A stretch of DNA of 64,000 bases from DASXIF01 sp036498145 (GCA_963708625.1 CAVPSV010000004.1:806001-870000); one strand, 5' to 3'. Shown: positions 17,581 through 30,093, counted from the stretch's first letter. Notes: a model not told the origin generated them from the sequence alone. Numbers and translations: made by a program.

Positions 17581-19003
17581 CTAGCGCGTTTCCCGGATCG
17601 TCCAGCGTGTGCCGGCCGGGGTGTCCTCGATCAGCACGCCCGCTGCGGCGAGCTGATCGCGGATGGTGTCTGCGGCGGCGAAGTCCTTGCGCGCCCGGGC
17701 CGCGTTGCGCTGTTCGACCGCGGCCGCGACGAGCGCGTCCACCACGCCACCAGAAGGTGCAGGTGCGGTGGAGCCCCAGGTCAGTGGGCTGATGCCGAGC
17801 ACGTCCGGCCATCGCGTGCACCGACGCAAGCGCGGTAAGGACCGCGTCCTTGTTCTGCTCGGCCAGTGCGTTGTTGCCGTCGCGCACCGCGTTGTGCAGT
17901 TGTGCCAACGCCAGCGGGACGCCCAGATCGTCGTCCATCGCGGCCACGAACGCGGCCGGCAGGTCAGCCTCGGCGGGAGCGGAACCAGCCGGAGATATGC
18001 CCAGCAGTTCGACCGCACGCTCGACGAAGTTCTCGATGCGCCGGTACCCGGCAGCGGCCTCGTCCAGCGCGTCGTCGGAGAACTCGACATTGCTGCGGTA
18101 GTGCGCGGCGCCGAGGTAGTACCGGATCTCCGCCGGCCGCCAGCGCTTGACGATCTCCGATACCAGCAGCGAGTTGCCCAGTGATTTGGACATCTTCTCG
18201 CCGCCGATGGTGAGCCAGGCGTTGTGCATCCAGTACCGGGCGAAGCCGTCGCCGGCGGATTTCGACTGTGCGATCTCGTTCTCGTGGTGCGGGAACACCA
18301 GATCGAGGCCGCCGCCGTGGATGTCGAACGTCGAGCCGAGGTACTTCGTGGCCATCGCCGAGCACTCCAGGTGCCAGCCGGGCCGGCCACGACCCCACGG
18401 GGTGTCCCACGCCGCCGTATCGCCGGCTCGTCCGGCTTGTGTCGCTTCCACAGTGCGAAGTCGCGCGGATCGCGCTTGCGGTCGTCGCCTTCGGTGTCAC
18501 CCGCAGGCATCATCGCGTCGAGTTTCTGGCCGGGACAATGCGCCGTACTCGGCGTAAGGAGGCGACGTCGAAATACACGTCGCCGTCGGCCGGGTATGCG
18601 TGCGCGGAGTCGATCAGCCGCTGCATCAGCTCGATCATCTCCGGCACGTGGCCGGTCGCTCGCGGCTCGTAGGTCGGCGGCAGGCAGCCGAGCACGCTCG
18701 TACGCGCTGCGGAAAGCGCTCTCGTTCATGGCCGCCCACGCCCACCACTGCCGTCCGTGCTTCGGCCGCCTTGGCCAGGATCTTGTCGTCGATATCGGTG
18801 ACGTTGCGGATGAACGTCACCTCGTAGCCGGAGCGCGTCAGCCAGCGACGCAGGATGTCGAAGTTGACGCCGCTGCGGATGTGGCCGATGTGCGGCGGTG
18901 CCTGCACGGTGGCGCCGCAGACGTAGATCGACACCGGCCCAGCTCGAGCGGGACGAACTCCCGCAGCGACCGGCGTCGCCGTGTCGAAGATGCGCAGAGC
19001 CAC
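17581..19003 (-). CDS. cysS: cysteinyl-tRNA synthetase, frameshifted
   Basis: Charges tRNA-Cys. Class I motifs are clear: N-terminal ALRIFDTATP and SIYVCGATVQAPPHIGHIR with the HIGH box (zinc ligand Cys nearby), central HLECSAMATKYLGSTFDIHG and FPHHENEIAQS, the KMSKS loop in GGEKMSKSLGNS, and the C-terminal DALR-type helix ending RWTIRETR. GTG 19003 is chosen as start because ALRIFDTAT is the family N-terminus and GGAGG lies nine bases before; an ATG at 19012 is the alternative. The sequence must be joined across at least six breaks (about 18950, 18745, 18690, 18560, 18430 and 17800). Loss of this gene should be lethal, so these are almost certainly sequence errors. Confidence 0.85.
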
Positions 19004-19107
19004 GCCGACCATCCTCCCATCGCGGCCGTCCTCCACGTGGTGACCTTTTTCCCGGATATCCGGGCACAAGGCTGCCCACGTCGGAAATGGGGGTAAGGGC
19101 TCGGCGG

Positions 19108-20246
19108 ATGGCGTACGGCGGACATGAGCAGCTGCGACCGGAATCGCTGGTCGTTGCCGCCGGCCGCCGGCCGCGCTACCGGCGGCTACGCCGCTGAGCG
19201 CGCCGATCGCGCTGGCGGCGCCGTTCCACCACGACGCGCGCCACCGGCGAGAACGCCTACATGCGCGAGTCGAGTCAGTGACACCGTCCGCGCCTTCGAA
19301 GACGCGCTCGGTGCGCTCGAGGGCGGATACAGCGACGGCGTTCGCCACCGGGATGGCGGCGGTGGCCGCGGTCGTGGAGGGACTGCCCGCGGGTGCGTCG
19401 CCGTCATGTCCGCACGCGGCGTATTCCGGCACGGTGCGCTGTTCGAGACGCAGCAGCAGCTCGGGCGGATGGAGATCCGACGCGGTCGATGCGATCGACA
19501 CCGACGCGGTCACCGCCGCCCTGCCCGGCGCCGACCTGCTGTGGGTGGAGACGGTGACCAATCCGCTGATGGGCGTGGTCGACGTGCCCGCGGTGGTCGA
19601 GGCTGCGCACACCGCGCGGCTCGCGGTCGTCGTCGACGCGACGTTCTCGACACCGCTGGGGTCCGCCCGCTGACGCACGGCGCTGACGTGGTCATGCATT
19701 CGGTGACGAAATTCCTCAGCGGGCACTCCGACCTGGCCATGGGCGTGTTCGTGGTGCCGCGACGGAGACGGCAGCGGCACGAGTTGCGTGAGCGGCGGAT
19801 GCTCACCGGCGCGATGCCCGGGGCGCTGGAGACGTATCTGGCGTTGCGCGGCATGCGCACGCTGGCGGTGCGGATGGCACGCGCGCAGGAGAACGCGATG
19901 ACGCTGGCGACGCGCTTGGCGAGCCACCCGCGGGTGACCCGCGTGCGCTATCCGGGGCTGCCGGGCGACGCCGGGCACGAGCGGCACGCGATTGCATGCC
20001 GGATACGGGGCGATGATCGCGTTCGAGATGGCGGCACCGCGCGGACGCAGACCGGGTGTGCCCGGGTCGAGTTGATCAGCCATGCCACCAGCCTGGGTGG
20101 CGTGGAGTCACTCGATCGAACGCCGGGCGCGATATGCCATCGACGCCGAGCACGGCACGCCGGAGACGTTGTTGCGGCTTTCGGTGGGCATCGAACACGT
20201 CGAGGACTTGTGGAGCGATCTAGCCCAAGCCCTCGGTGGATCGTGA
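19108..20246 (+). CDS. PLP-dependent trans-sulfuration enzyme (cystathionine gamma-synthase/lyase family), frameshifted
   Basis: The conserved core reads, across frames, SDTVRAFEDALGALEGG, AFATGMAAVAAVVEGLPAG, DLLWVETVTNPLMGVVDVPA, VVDATFSTPL and the PLP-lysine block DVVMHSVTKFLSGHSDLAMG (Lys forms the Schiff base). The end, EDLWSDLAQALGGS, is the usual family C-terminus and is followed by TGA at 20244-20246. Start ATG 19108 gives MAYGGHEQLRPESLV; ATG 19123 is possible. At least five frame breaks are needed. The enzyme makes or cleaves cystathionine, linking Cys, Met and homocysteine. Its place next to cysS may reflect shared cysteine metabolism. Which direction it catalyses is not decidable here. 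Confidence 0.75.
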
Positions 20247-20293
20247 CGCGGTCCGAGGTCGCCGGCACGGGGCACGCGTCCCGATCGGGCCAG

Positions 20294-20759
20294 TCATGAT
20301 CGGGAGATGAGGGCGGACGCGATAGCGGCACGGCCCTCGCCGCGACCGGTGAGGCCCAGCCCGTCCGTGGTCGTCGCCGGCAACCGACACCGGTGCGCCG
20401 AGAACCGACTGAAAGCGCCTGCTGCGCCTCCTCGCGACGCGGGGCGATCTTGGGCCGGTTGCCGACCACCTGCACCGAGACGTTGCCGAGCGTCCAACCC
20501 CGGCACCCAGCAGGCGCACCACCTCGGCGAGCAACGTGGCACCGGACGCACCGGCCCAGGCCGGATCGTCCGTACCGAACACCGCACCGAGATCACCCAA
20601 ACCGGCCGCGGACAGCAGCGCGTCACAGATCGCATGCGCGGCCACGTCACCATCGGAATGACCGCTGCAACCGTCCACGCCGGGCCAGTGCAGCCCGGCG
20701 AGCCAGCAGTCCCGACCGACCTCGATCGGGTGCACATCCACACCGATGCCGGTGCGCAT
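20294..20759 (-). CDS. ispF: 2-C-methyl-D-erythritol 2,4-cyclodiphosphate synthase, frameshifted
   Basis: Fifth step of the MEP isoprenoid pathway. The N-terminus MRTGIGVDVHPIEVG holds the DVH metal-binding pair, followed by HSDGDVAAHAICDALLSAAG and GDLGAVFGTDDPAWAGASG. The middle segment QVVGNRPKIAPRREE lies in a second frame and the end SVAGTTTDGLGLTGRGEG in a third, so two breaks near 20480 and 20390 are inferred. Joined length is ~155 residues, normal. It follows ispD by 24 bases on the same strand and is convergent with the PLP enzyme gene. Confidence 0.87.
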
Positions 20760-20783
20760 CCCATCGCGGTATCAGCGGCGCCG

Positions 20784-21536
20784 TCATCGCGGCTCGCCGA
20801 GCGCATCGGCCGCGGCCGGCTGCCCGTCGCGGTCGAGCACGGTCGCCAGCAGTTCGGCAATGCGCAGGTCCCACGGCGTGGTGATCTTCAGCGAATGCTG
20901 GTCGCCGGCCACGACGTCGACCGGATGCCCGGCCGCCTCGAGCACCGATGCGTCGTCGGTGACGTCGGCCAGCAAACCTTCTGATCGCGCTCGTGCGTAG
21001 GCGGCGACGAGCACCTCGCGGCGAAATCCCTGCGGCGTCTGCACAGCGCGTAACGACTCGCGCGCCAGCGTGGCGCGCACCCGGCCCGACTCGACGCGCT
21101 TGACCGTGTCCGTCACCGCGAATGCGGGGATGACACCGACGCGCCGGCGGACAGCGCGGCAACGACACGAGAGATCACCGCTGCCGGGACGAACGGCCGA
21201 GCGACGTCATGCACGAGCACCGCGTCGACATCCGGTGCGGTGGCATCCAGACCGACGACAGACCGAGTCCGGCGCGGAGCGCACCGCCGGCGACGACAAC
21301 CGCGCCTGCGACTGCACGCGCGCCACCAGTTCGGCGACCTCGGCCAGATGCGTCGGCGGCGCGACCACGACCACGTCCCGGACCGCCGGATGCGCGGCGA
21401 AACGGGCCACCGCGCGTTCGGTCAGCGTGCGGCCGCCGAGCAGGCAGAGCGCCTTCGGCATGCCCGCGCCCAGCGCTGCGCCGGCACCCGCCGCAACGAG
21501 AATGGCGGCGACGGTCAGTTGACCGTTCGCCGCCAT
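20784..21536 (-). CDS. ispD: 2-C-methyl-D-erythritol 4-phosphate cytidylyltransferase, frameshifted
   Basis: Third step of the MEP pathway, making CDP-methylerythritol. Motifs: the N-terminal VAAILVAAGAGAALGAGMPK with the Lys of the PK pair, LTERAVARFAAHPAVRDVVV, then in other frames VDAVLVHDVARPFVP and VKRVESGRVRATLARESL with TPQGFRREVL, and the end DDASVLEAAGHPVDVV and SLKITTPWDLRIAE. Breaks are inferred near 21250 and 21115. One oddity: the nucleotide-binding loop, normally AAGxGxRxG, reads AAGAGAALG here, so the usual Arg is Ala (see findings). The gene lies between carD and ispF on one strand, as in mycobacteria. Confidence 0.85.
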
Positions 21537-21553
21537 ATCGGGGAAGTGCTCGC

Positions 21554-22045
21554 TCAGGCCACAGCCTCCGCGAGCACCTCGTCGAGCACGATCTCTGCCT
21601 TGTCCTCGTTGGTTCCCTCGGCCAGCGCGAGCTCGCTCACCAGGATCTGCCGCGCCTTGGCGAGCATGCGCTTCTCGCCGGCGGACAGGCCACGGTCACG
21701 GTCACGGCGCCACAGATCGCGCACGACCTCGGCGACCTTGTTCACGTCGCCGGAAGCAAGCTTCTCGCCGTTCGCCTTGTACCGGCGCGACCAGTTGGTC
21801 GGCTCCTCGGTGTGCGGCGCGCGGAGTACCTCGAAGACACGGTCGAGGCCTTCCTGGCCGACCACGTCGCGGACACCGACGACCTCGGCGTTCTCCGAGG
21901 GCACAAGCACCGTCAAATCACCTTGGGCGACCTTGAGCCGGAGGTATGTCTTCTTGACTCCCCCGAGCAGCCGTTCCTCGATGGCTTCGATCAGCGCGGC
22001 GCCGTGATGCGGATAAACAACCGTCTCGCCGACCTTGAAAGTCAT
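21554..22045 (-). CDS. carD: RNA polymerase-binding transcription factor CarD
   Basis: 163 residues, intact. The N-terminal RNAP-interaction Tudor-like domain begins MTFKVGETVVYPHHGAA and includes KKTYLRLKVAQGDLTVLVP. The C-terminal helical DNA-binding domain includes NWSRRYKANGEKL and the promoter-wedge Trp in VVRDLWRRDRDRGLS. CarD binds the RNAP beta subunit and stabilises open promoter complexes, chiefly at rRNA and housekeeping promoters. It heads a carD-ispD-ispF strand and is divergent from the lpqE-radA-disA strand. A dyad in its leader (22078-22112) may affect its expression. Confidence 0.95.
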   Translation of the reverse strand: MTFKVGETVVYPHHGAALIEAIEERLLGGVKKTYLRLKVAQGDLTVLVPSENAEVVGVRDVVGQEGLDRVFEVLRAPHTEEPTNWSRRYKANGEKLASGDVNKVAEVVRDLWRRDRDRGLSAGEKRMLAKARQILVSELALAEGTNEDKAEIVLDEVLAEAVA

Positions 22046-22369
22046 AGGTACTCGAGCCCCTTTCGACTCCTCAAGGGTAACACGGAGCACAGTTTCGGCT
22101 CCGGGCGTGTTAACAGCCGACAGCGCGCAAGAAGTGGTAGTAGGCGTGATCGACCAGCCGCGCGCACGCCCGAAGATCGGCGTCCGGGGCACGACCACAG
22201 CCGCCGCCCGCAGGCCCAGTACGCCGGGCGAAGACGGCGTGGGCGAGGTCGATAGGCTGTCGCACGTACTCGGCGCTACCCGATCGCACCGTTGATCGCC
22301 ACGCGCCGCAAGGTCGTCGGATCGTCGCAGCGGGTTGCGCCCGGGCGCCGCGATTTCGGAGGTGTTTGC
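22046..22369. other. divergent intergenic region carD / lpqE
   Basis: A 324-base region between divergent starts. It contains a dyad in the carD leader (22078-22112) and the GGAGG ribosome site of lpqE (22358-22362). I see no further gene. No confident -35/-10 pair could be assigned. Confidence 0.6.
22078..22112 (-). promoter_or_regulatory. dyad in the carD leader
   Basis: TAACACG (22078-22084) pairs with CGTGTTA (22106-22112), and the adjacent GAGC (22085-22088) pairs with GCTC (22098-22101), with a four-base bulge on one side. It lies about 33-67 bases upstream of the carD ATG. It could be a leader hairpin in the carD mRNA or a protein-binding dyad. Confidence 0.35.
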
Positions 22370-23187
22370 GTGGGAGCACGGTCGGTGCGGGGACGGCGCA
22401 TCGCGGCCGCGATCCTCGCGATCGCGGCGCTGGCCACCACGTCGGCGTGCGCCGCCGGGAAGCACGCGCAAACCGCCGAGGAGACGCCGACCGTCGACGG
22501 AACCGCGGGCATCGTCGGCGCGCTGCATCTCAACGAGGTCGCCATCGCGGCGCCGACCGGCAGCGCCCTCCTACCCTGCCGGCTCGGCGGTGCAGGTGCT
22601 GGCCGCGATCGTCAACACGGGCACCACCGCAGATCAGCTCGTCGGTGTCTCGGCCGCGGGCGCGAGCGGCTCGGCGCTGTACGCGTCAGCGGCGGACGCG
22701 GCCGCGGTACTCACCCCGAGCTGCGTCGGTGTCGGTCAGCGCTGGATCAAGCTCGTCGACACCGGCCGGCATGTCCACGTCGGCATCGCGTCGGCGTCGA
22801 CCGCGACGTCGTCCTCGGTGTCAGCATCGGCGTCGGCTTCGGCGAGTTCGTCATCCGGCGCGGCGCTGAACTCGCTGGACTCTGCCCGCCGGTGAGTTGA
22901 CCGGTCTGGGCCTGACGCCGACCGACGATGTCTTGGTGCTCACCGGGCTGTCCGCCACGCTGTTCCCCGGCACGACGCTGGCGATCACGTTCCGGTTCGC
23001 CACCGCTGGCACGATCACGCTGCAGGTGCCGGTGATGCTCACGACGTCGGCCATCACCCCGCTGTCCGTGCCGCCGCTGCCGAGCGAGTCCGCGGCCAGG
23101 CTGACGCGGTCGCGGCCAGGACTGCAGCGACACCTCGACGCGGCTGCCGGATTCTGTCGGCGGCTGCCCCTATCGTCGGCCCGGTGA
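22370..23187 (+). CDS. lpqE: LpqE-like lipoprotein, frameshifted
   Basis: Start GTG 22370 follows GGAGG by seven bases. The N-terminus has an Arg-rich n-region, hydrophobic AAAILAIAALATTSAC with a lipobox-like Cys, then a Ser/Ala/Thr-rich stretch. The exported domain reads, across two breaks (near 22575 and 22890), VQVLAAIVNTGTTADQLVGV, YASAADAAAVLTPS and TLFPGTTLAITFRFATAGTI. This resembles the PCu(A)C/DUF461 copper-chaperone fold, but I do not see the usual Met/His copper ligands clearly. Position between carD and radA matches mycobacterial lpqE. The last ~45 residues may be out of frame; the annotated stop overlaps the radA GTG. Confidence 0.7.
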
Positions 23188-24621
23188 GCAGATCCGCCGC
23201 CCGACCCGCCTCGTTCAAGTGTTCCGAATGCGGCGCCGCGTCGGTGCGCTGGCTGGGGCGCTGCAGCGAGTGCCAGGCCTGGGGCACGGTCAGCGAGGCG
23301 GGCGAACGGTCCGGGCTGAGCAGTCGACGCCCCACACCGGGGGCGGTCAGCGCCTCGGCAAAGCCGATCGCCGATGCGGACGGCCAAGTGGCCTGTGCGC
23401 AGCCGACGGGGGTCGACGAACTCGATCGCGTGCTCGGCGGCGGTCTGGTGCCGGGCGCGGTCGTGCTGCTCGCCGGCGAACCGGGGGTGGGCAAGTCGAC
23501 GCTGCTGCTCACCGTCGCCGACCGTTTCGCCGCCACCGGGTCGCAGCCGGCGCTGATCGTCAGCGGCGAAGAGTCCGCCGCTCAGGTGCGCCTGCGTGCG
23601 CACCGCGTCGGCGCGCTGCACCCGCAGCTGTTCCTTGCCATCGAGAACGATCTGTCCGCGATCCTCAGCCATGTCGACCAGGTGCGGCCCGGCTTGCTCG
23701 TCGTCGACTCGGTGCAGACGATCGCCACCGACGTCGTCGAGGGAGCGGCCGGCTCGGTCACCCAGGTCCGTGCCGTCGCCTCGGCGCTCATCGCGCTGGC
23801 CAAGGAGCGTGGCATCGCCACGGTGCTGGTCGGACATGTCACGAAGGACGGCGGGATCGCCGGGCCGCGGGTGCTGGAGCACCTCGTCGACGTGGTGCTG
23901 CACTTCGAAGGCGATCGCCACGGCGGGTTGCGGCTGATCCGGGCTGCGAAGAATCGGTACGGCGCGGCGGACGAGGTCGGCTGCTTCGAGATGCGCGAGG
24001 ACGGCATCGTCGGGCTGCCGGACCCGTCCGGGCTCTTCCTGTCCGAACGTCCGGCGGCCGTGCCCGGCACCTGCGTGACGATCACCCTGGAAGGCCGGCG
24101 CCCACTGGTCACCGAGGTGCAGGCGCTGGTCACTCGCCGGCCCGGGTGGATCACCCCGGCGCGCGGTTAGCAATCTCGACCCGGCCCGGGTCGCCATGCT
24201 CGTCGCGATCATGACGCGGCACGGCGGCATCGCCCTGGGCGATCGCGAGGTGTACGCCGGCACCGTCGGTGGCCTCGCCGCCACCGAGCCGGCCGCCGAC
24301 CTGGCGATCCTGCTGGCGCTGTCGTCCGCGGCCCGGGACGCGCCGCTGCCCCCCACCGTCTGCGCCATCGGCGAGGTGTCCCTGTCCGGCGACGTGCGCC
24401 GGGTCAGCGGGCTGCCACGGCGACTCGCGGAAGCGGCCCGGCTCGGGTTCACCACGGCCCTGGTGCCGGCCGGACACGCGGGCGAGGCGACAGCCGCGGT
24501 GGCGATCCGGACCGTCCCGGTGGCCAGCCTCGGCGCGGCCATGCAGGCGGCGGCCAATCTGGGCCGCCATGCCGGCGAGCAGCGACGAGCAGTGCTGCGG
24601 CCGGTTCCCGACGCAGGCTGA
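23184..24621 (+). CDS. radA: DNA repair protein RadA, one frameshift
   Basis: RecA-like DNA helicase/branch-migration factor in recombination. Domains in order: N-terminal C4 zinc finger (FKCSECGAASVRWLGRCSEC), RecA core with Walker A GEPGVGKST near residue 95, Walker B LLVVDSVQT, the RadA-specific KNRYGAADEVG motif near residue 255, then a Lon-like C-terminal domain. A break near 24170-24190 separates RRPGWITPAR from LDPARVAMLVAIMTRHGG. Joined length ~475 residues, normal. It precedes disA; this pairing is conserved, and RadA is reported to modulate DisA in mycobacteria. Confidence 0.9.
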
Positions 24622-24754
24622 ACGCCCGTCGACCGACCGCTCGAGCCGGGGCTCACCGGCAACTGTGGCGGCGAGGCCCGCGAAAAACCGGCGTGGGCCG
24701 GTTCGGTCAGCCTTAGACTGTGCCCGACGCAAGGCTCCGGAAAGGGACGAACCG

Positions 24755-25828
24755 GTGGCGATCACCGAACGCGACGATCTGCGCACCGTGCTCGCCACGG
24801 TTGCGCCAGGCACCGCGCTGCGCGACGGCCTGGAGCGGATCCTGCGCGGCAACACCGGTGCGCTGGTCGTGATCGGTTGGGACAAGACCGTCGAGACCCT
24901 CTGCACGGGTGGCTTTCCGCTGGACGTGGAGTTCTCCTCGACCAAGCTGCGCGAGCTGTGCAAGATGGACGGCGCGGTCATCCTCACCGACGACGGCTCC
25001 CGCATCTTGCGTGCGGCCACGCATCTGATGCCCGACCCGGCCATCCCCACCGAAGAGGCCGGCACCCGGCACCGCACCGCGCAGCGAGTCGCGCTGCAGA
25101 CCGGTTTCCCGGTCATCTCGGTGTCGCAGTCGATGCGGATCGTCAGCCTGTACGTGCTGGACCGCCGGTACGTGTTGCAAAGCAGCGGCGAGCTGCTCTC
25201 GCGCGCCAACCAGGCCATTGCGACGCTGGAGCGGTACAAGGCCCGGCTGGACGAGGTGTCGAACGCGCTGTCCGCGCTGGAGATCGAGGATCTCGCCACG
25301 GTGCGTGATGCGGCGATCGTGTCCCAGCGTCTGGAGATGGTGCGCCGGATCGCGGACGAGGTGACCGGCCAGGTCGTCGAACTGGGTACCGACGGCCGGT
25401 TGCTCGCCCTCCAACTGGAGGAGTTGATGGCCGGCGCGGACGCGGATCGCGAGCTGATCGCGCGCGACTACGTCCCCACCGGGCGGCGCGGCCGCTCACC
25501 AGCGCAGGTGCTCACCGAACTCGCCGCGCTGTCGGCTACCGACCTGCTCGATCTCACCCTGGTCGCGCGAGCGATGGGGTTGCCCAGCAGCGCCGAGGGA
25601 CTGGATGCGGCGGTCAGTGCGCGCGGGCACCGGTTGATGGCACGCGTGCCACGGGTGCCGGGCATGATCCTGGACCGGGTCGTCGAGCACTTCGGTGGCC
25701 TGCAGAAACTGCTCGCCGCGTCGGTGGAAGACCTGCAGATCGTCGACGGTGTCGGCGAGACCCGGGCCCGCGCGCTGCGCGAGTCGATCTCACGCCTGGC
25801 CGAAGTTTCGATCATCGACCGGTACTAA
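24755..25828 (+). CDS. disA: DNA integrity scanning diadenylate cyclase DisA
   Basis: 357 residues, intact. Makes c-di-AMP from two ATP and scans DNA for branched lesions. The N-terminal DAC domain shows the DGA motif in CKMDGAVILTDD and the RHR motif in GTRHRTAQR. A central helical spine follows (LERYKARLDEVSNALSALEI), and the C-terminus is a RuvA-like helix-hairpin-helix domain (LQIVDGVGETRARALRESI). Start GTG 24755 is supported by AAAGGGA (24741-24747) seven bases upstream. It lies 133 bases after radA on the same strand. Confidence 0.94.
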   Translation: MAITERDDLRTVLATVAPGTALRDGLERILRGNTGALVVIGWDKTVETLCTGGFPLDVEFSSTKLRELCKMDGAVILTDDGSRILRAATHLMPDPAIPTEEAGTRHRTAQRVALQTGFPVISVSQSMRIVSLYVLDRRYVLQSSGELLSRANQAIATLERYKARLDEVSNALSALEIEDLATVRDAAIVSQRLEMVRRIADEVTGQVVELGTDGRLLALQLEELMAGADADRELIARDYVPTGRRGRSPAQVLTELAALSATDLLDLTLVARAMGLPSSAEGLDAAVSARGHRLMARVPRVPGMILDRVVEHFGGLQKLLAASVEDLQIVDGVGETRARALRESISRLAEVSIIDRY

Positions 25829-25852
25829 GCAGCCGCGCCCAGCCGGCTTGCG

Positions 25853-26515
25853 TTAGCTAATCGCGAATTGGGCGGCTGTGCCGGTCCGGCCGGACAGGTA
25901 CGCGAACAGCGTGTAGGTGCCCGCGCCGACACGCTGGCGAGTACCCGCGCACTTCGGCTCGGACGACAGCCCGGACCAGACGATGCTCACGCGTACCGGC
26001 TGCCCGACCGCAAGGGTGCGGTCCGCGGTACCGGGTTGGATCTCGCAGTCGTGGCTACCCCAGACCCTCGACTCGCCGTTGTACACGCGTAGCTCCACCT
26101 GGCTGTCGGACAGGTCCTGCACGCACGGCCCCGGGCCTTTGTTGGTCACCTGGAGCATCAACTGCGGTTCGTCGCCCACCTTGTAATGCGTGCTGGCCGG
26201 AACGGCCGCGACGCTTAGCTGCGTTGCCGAACACGCGGTCGGTGCGGACGGTCCGGTCCGGGTGGCGCTGCCTGCGGGGATGTGCGGCGTCGACGAGGAC
26301 GTCCGCGGCGTGGGTGTGGACAGCGGCGCGGATGAGGTGAGCGCGGCGTTCGCCGAGGAGGTGTGCCCGACCTGCGGCGACGCCTGCCCGCCGCCACTGT
26401 TGCCCGGTCGCAGTACCCAGGCGGTGAGGATGATCAGGACGACCGCTGCGCCGAGCAGGACGAGACGCCGTCGCCAATACACCGACGGAGGCAGCGGACC
26501 TACCGGATGAAACAT
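25853..26515 (-). CDS. membrane-anchored extracytoplasmic hypothetical protein (Rv3587c-like by position)
   Basis: 220 residues. A short cytoplasmic N-terminus is followed by one membrane helix (LVLLGAAVVLIILTAWVL, residues ~17-35), then a Ser/Thr/Pro-rich linker (~40-90) and a C-terminal beta domain of ~120 residues. That domain has two Cys pairs placed for disulfides (TACSATQLS, GPCVQDLS, HDCEIQPG, PKCAGTRQR) and an immunoglobulin-like strand pattern. It should sit on the outer face of the membrane. The corresponding mycobacterial gene between disA and mutY is also an uncharacterised membrane protein. It converges on disA with a 24-base gap. Confidence 0.7.
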   Translation of the reverse strand: MFHPVGPLPPSVYWRRRLVLLGAAVVLIILTAWVLRPGNSGGGQASPQVGHTSSANAALTSSAPLSTPTPRTSSSTPHIPAGSATRTGPSAPTACSATQLSVAAVPASTHYKVGDEPQLMLQVTNKGPGPCVQDLSDSQVELRVYNGESRVWGSHDCEIQPGTADRTLAVGQPVRVSIVWSGLSSEPKCAGTRQRVGAGTYTLFAYLSGRTGTAAQFAIS

Positions 26516-26567
26516 GTTCTGTTCACGCTACCCAGCGAGGGGCCGACATCCCCGCAAGCGCGCCGCC

Positions 26568-26598
26568 CATCAGCTGTGTGGCCCTATCGCGGCTGATG
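26568..26598. repeat. intergenic palindromic element, diverged copy D
   Basis: CATCAGC (26568-26574) and GCTGATG (26592-26598) form a 7-bp stem around a 17-nt loop, in which TGTGGCCCTATCGCGGC differs from the copy B core (42329-42345) by one base. The stem sequence is unrelated to that of copies A-C. It lies 3' of mutY (stop at 26637, minus strand), the same setting as the other copies. Confidence 0.5.
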
Positions 26599-26636
26599 CG
26601 ACCGCGCTGCCGTTGTGCGGGCAGGGTGCGCGCGCA

Positions 26637-27484
26637 TCATGCGGGCAGGGTGTAGCGGCCGTCGGCGTGCTGGTGCACCAGCCCGTCGGCGAGCAGGCTC
26701 GCCAGCGCGCGCTCGCGTTGCACCGGTTCGTGCCAGACCAGGTCGAGTTGGCTGCGGCTGACCGCGCCGTGGTTGTCGCGCAGCACGTCGAGCAGCAGCC
26801 CGCGCACCTGGCGGTCGGTGCCGGCGAAAAGCTGCGGACGTGCGACCGGACCGTCGTATGCCGGCGCGCCGGCCGATCTCCACGCGCAGCCGCCGGCGAT
26901 GGGACAGGCGGCGCACCGCGGGGCACGAGCGGTGCAGACGAGCGCGCCCAGTTCCATCAGCGCGACGGACACGCCGACCGCGCGGTGCGGGTCCGCCGGC
27001 AGCAACGCCTCGACATCGGCATGATCACGCGCGGGGGCAGCCGGGGCCGCCTCGCCGCTGCCGAGCACGGCGCGCGCCACACCCGGCGCACATTCGTGTC
27101 GACCACCGGATGCCGCTGCCCGAACGCGAACACGGCGACCGCTCGCGCGGTGTAGGCGCCGACGCCGGGCAGCCCGAGCAACTCTCGACGTCAGCGGGAA
27201 GTTCGCCGCCGAACCGGTCGCAGGACTGCTCGGGCACACTCGTGCAGCCGCAGCGCACGGCGCGGGTAACCGAGCTTGCCCCACATCCGAACCGCCTCGC
27301 CGGGGCTGTCCCCGGCGAGCGCCGCGGCGTCCGGCCAGCGTTGCAGCCAGGCCTGGTAGATGGGGATGACGCGCGCGACCGGCGTCTGCTGCAACATGAT
27401 CTCGCTGACCAGCACGGCCCAGGGCGTGGTGCCCGGGCGGCGCCACGGTAGATCGCGGGCCGCCCGGACATACCAGTCGAGCAA
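26637..27484 (-). CDS. mutY: A/G-specific adenine DNA glycosylase MutY, frameshifted
   Basis: Removes adenine mispaired with 8-oxoguanine. Family marks: N-terminal RDLPWRRPGTTPWAVLVSE and catalytic Glu in SEIMLQQTPVARV, helix-hairpin-helix LPGVGAYTARAVAVFAFG followed by catalytic Asp in VVDTNVRRVW, and the 4Fe-4S loop CTARAPRCAACPIAGGC with spacing C-x6-C-x2-C-x5-C. The C-terminal part is a short winged helix rather than a full NUDIX-like domain, as usual in actinobacteria. Breaks near 27200 and 27050 split it into three frames. The TTG at 27484 gives the right N-terminus but is only a provisional start; clpC1 ends 22 bases upstream. Confidence 0.85.
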
Positions 27485-27506
27485 TGGTGCTGCGAGATCC
27501 AGCGGT

Positions 27507-30019
<2,513 letters not shown>

Positions 30020-30093
30020 TTCAGGCAGCTCCTTCCGCGCCTTCTTACCCGCCGGCTCCGACTCTAGCCCGCGCCCGCTACACCTGAGTTAAC

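Noticed and set aside
24622..24754. A c-di-AMP (ydaO-type) riboswitch near radA/disA
   Set aside because: The 133-base gap shows none of the conserved ydaO sequence blocks that I can recognise, and the disA ribosome site is ordinary.
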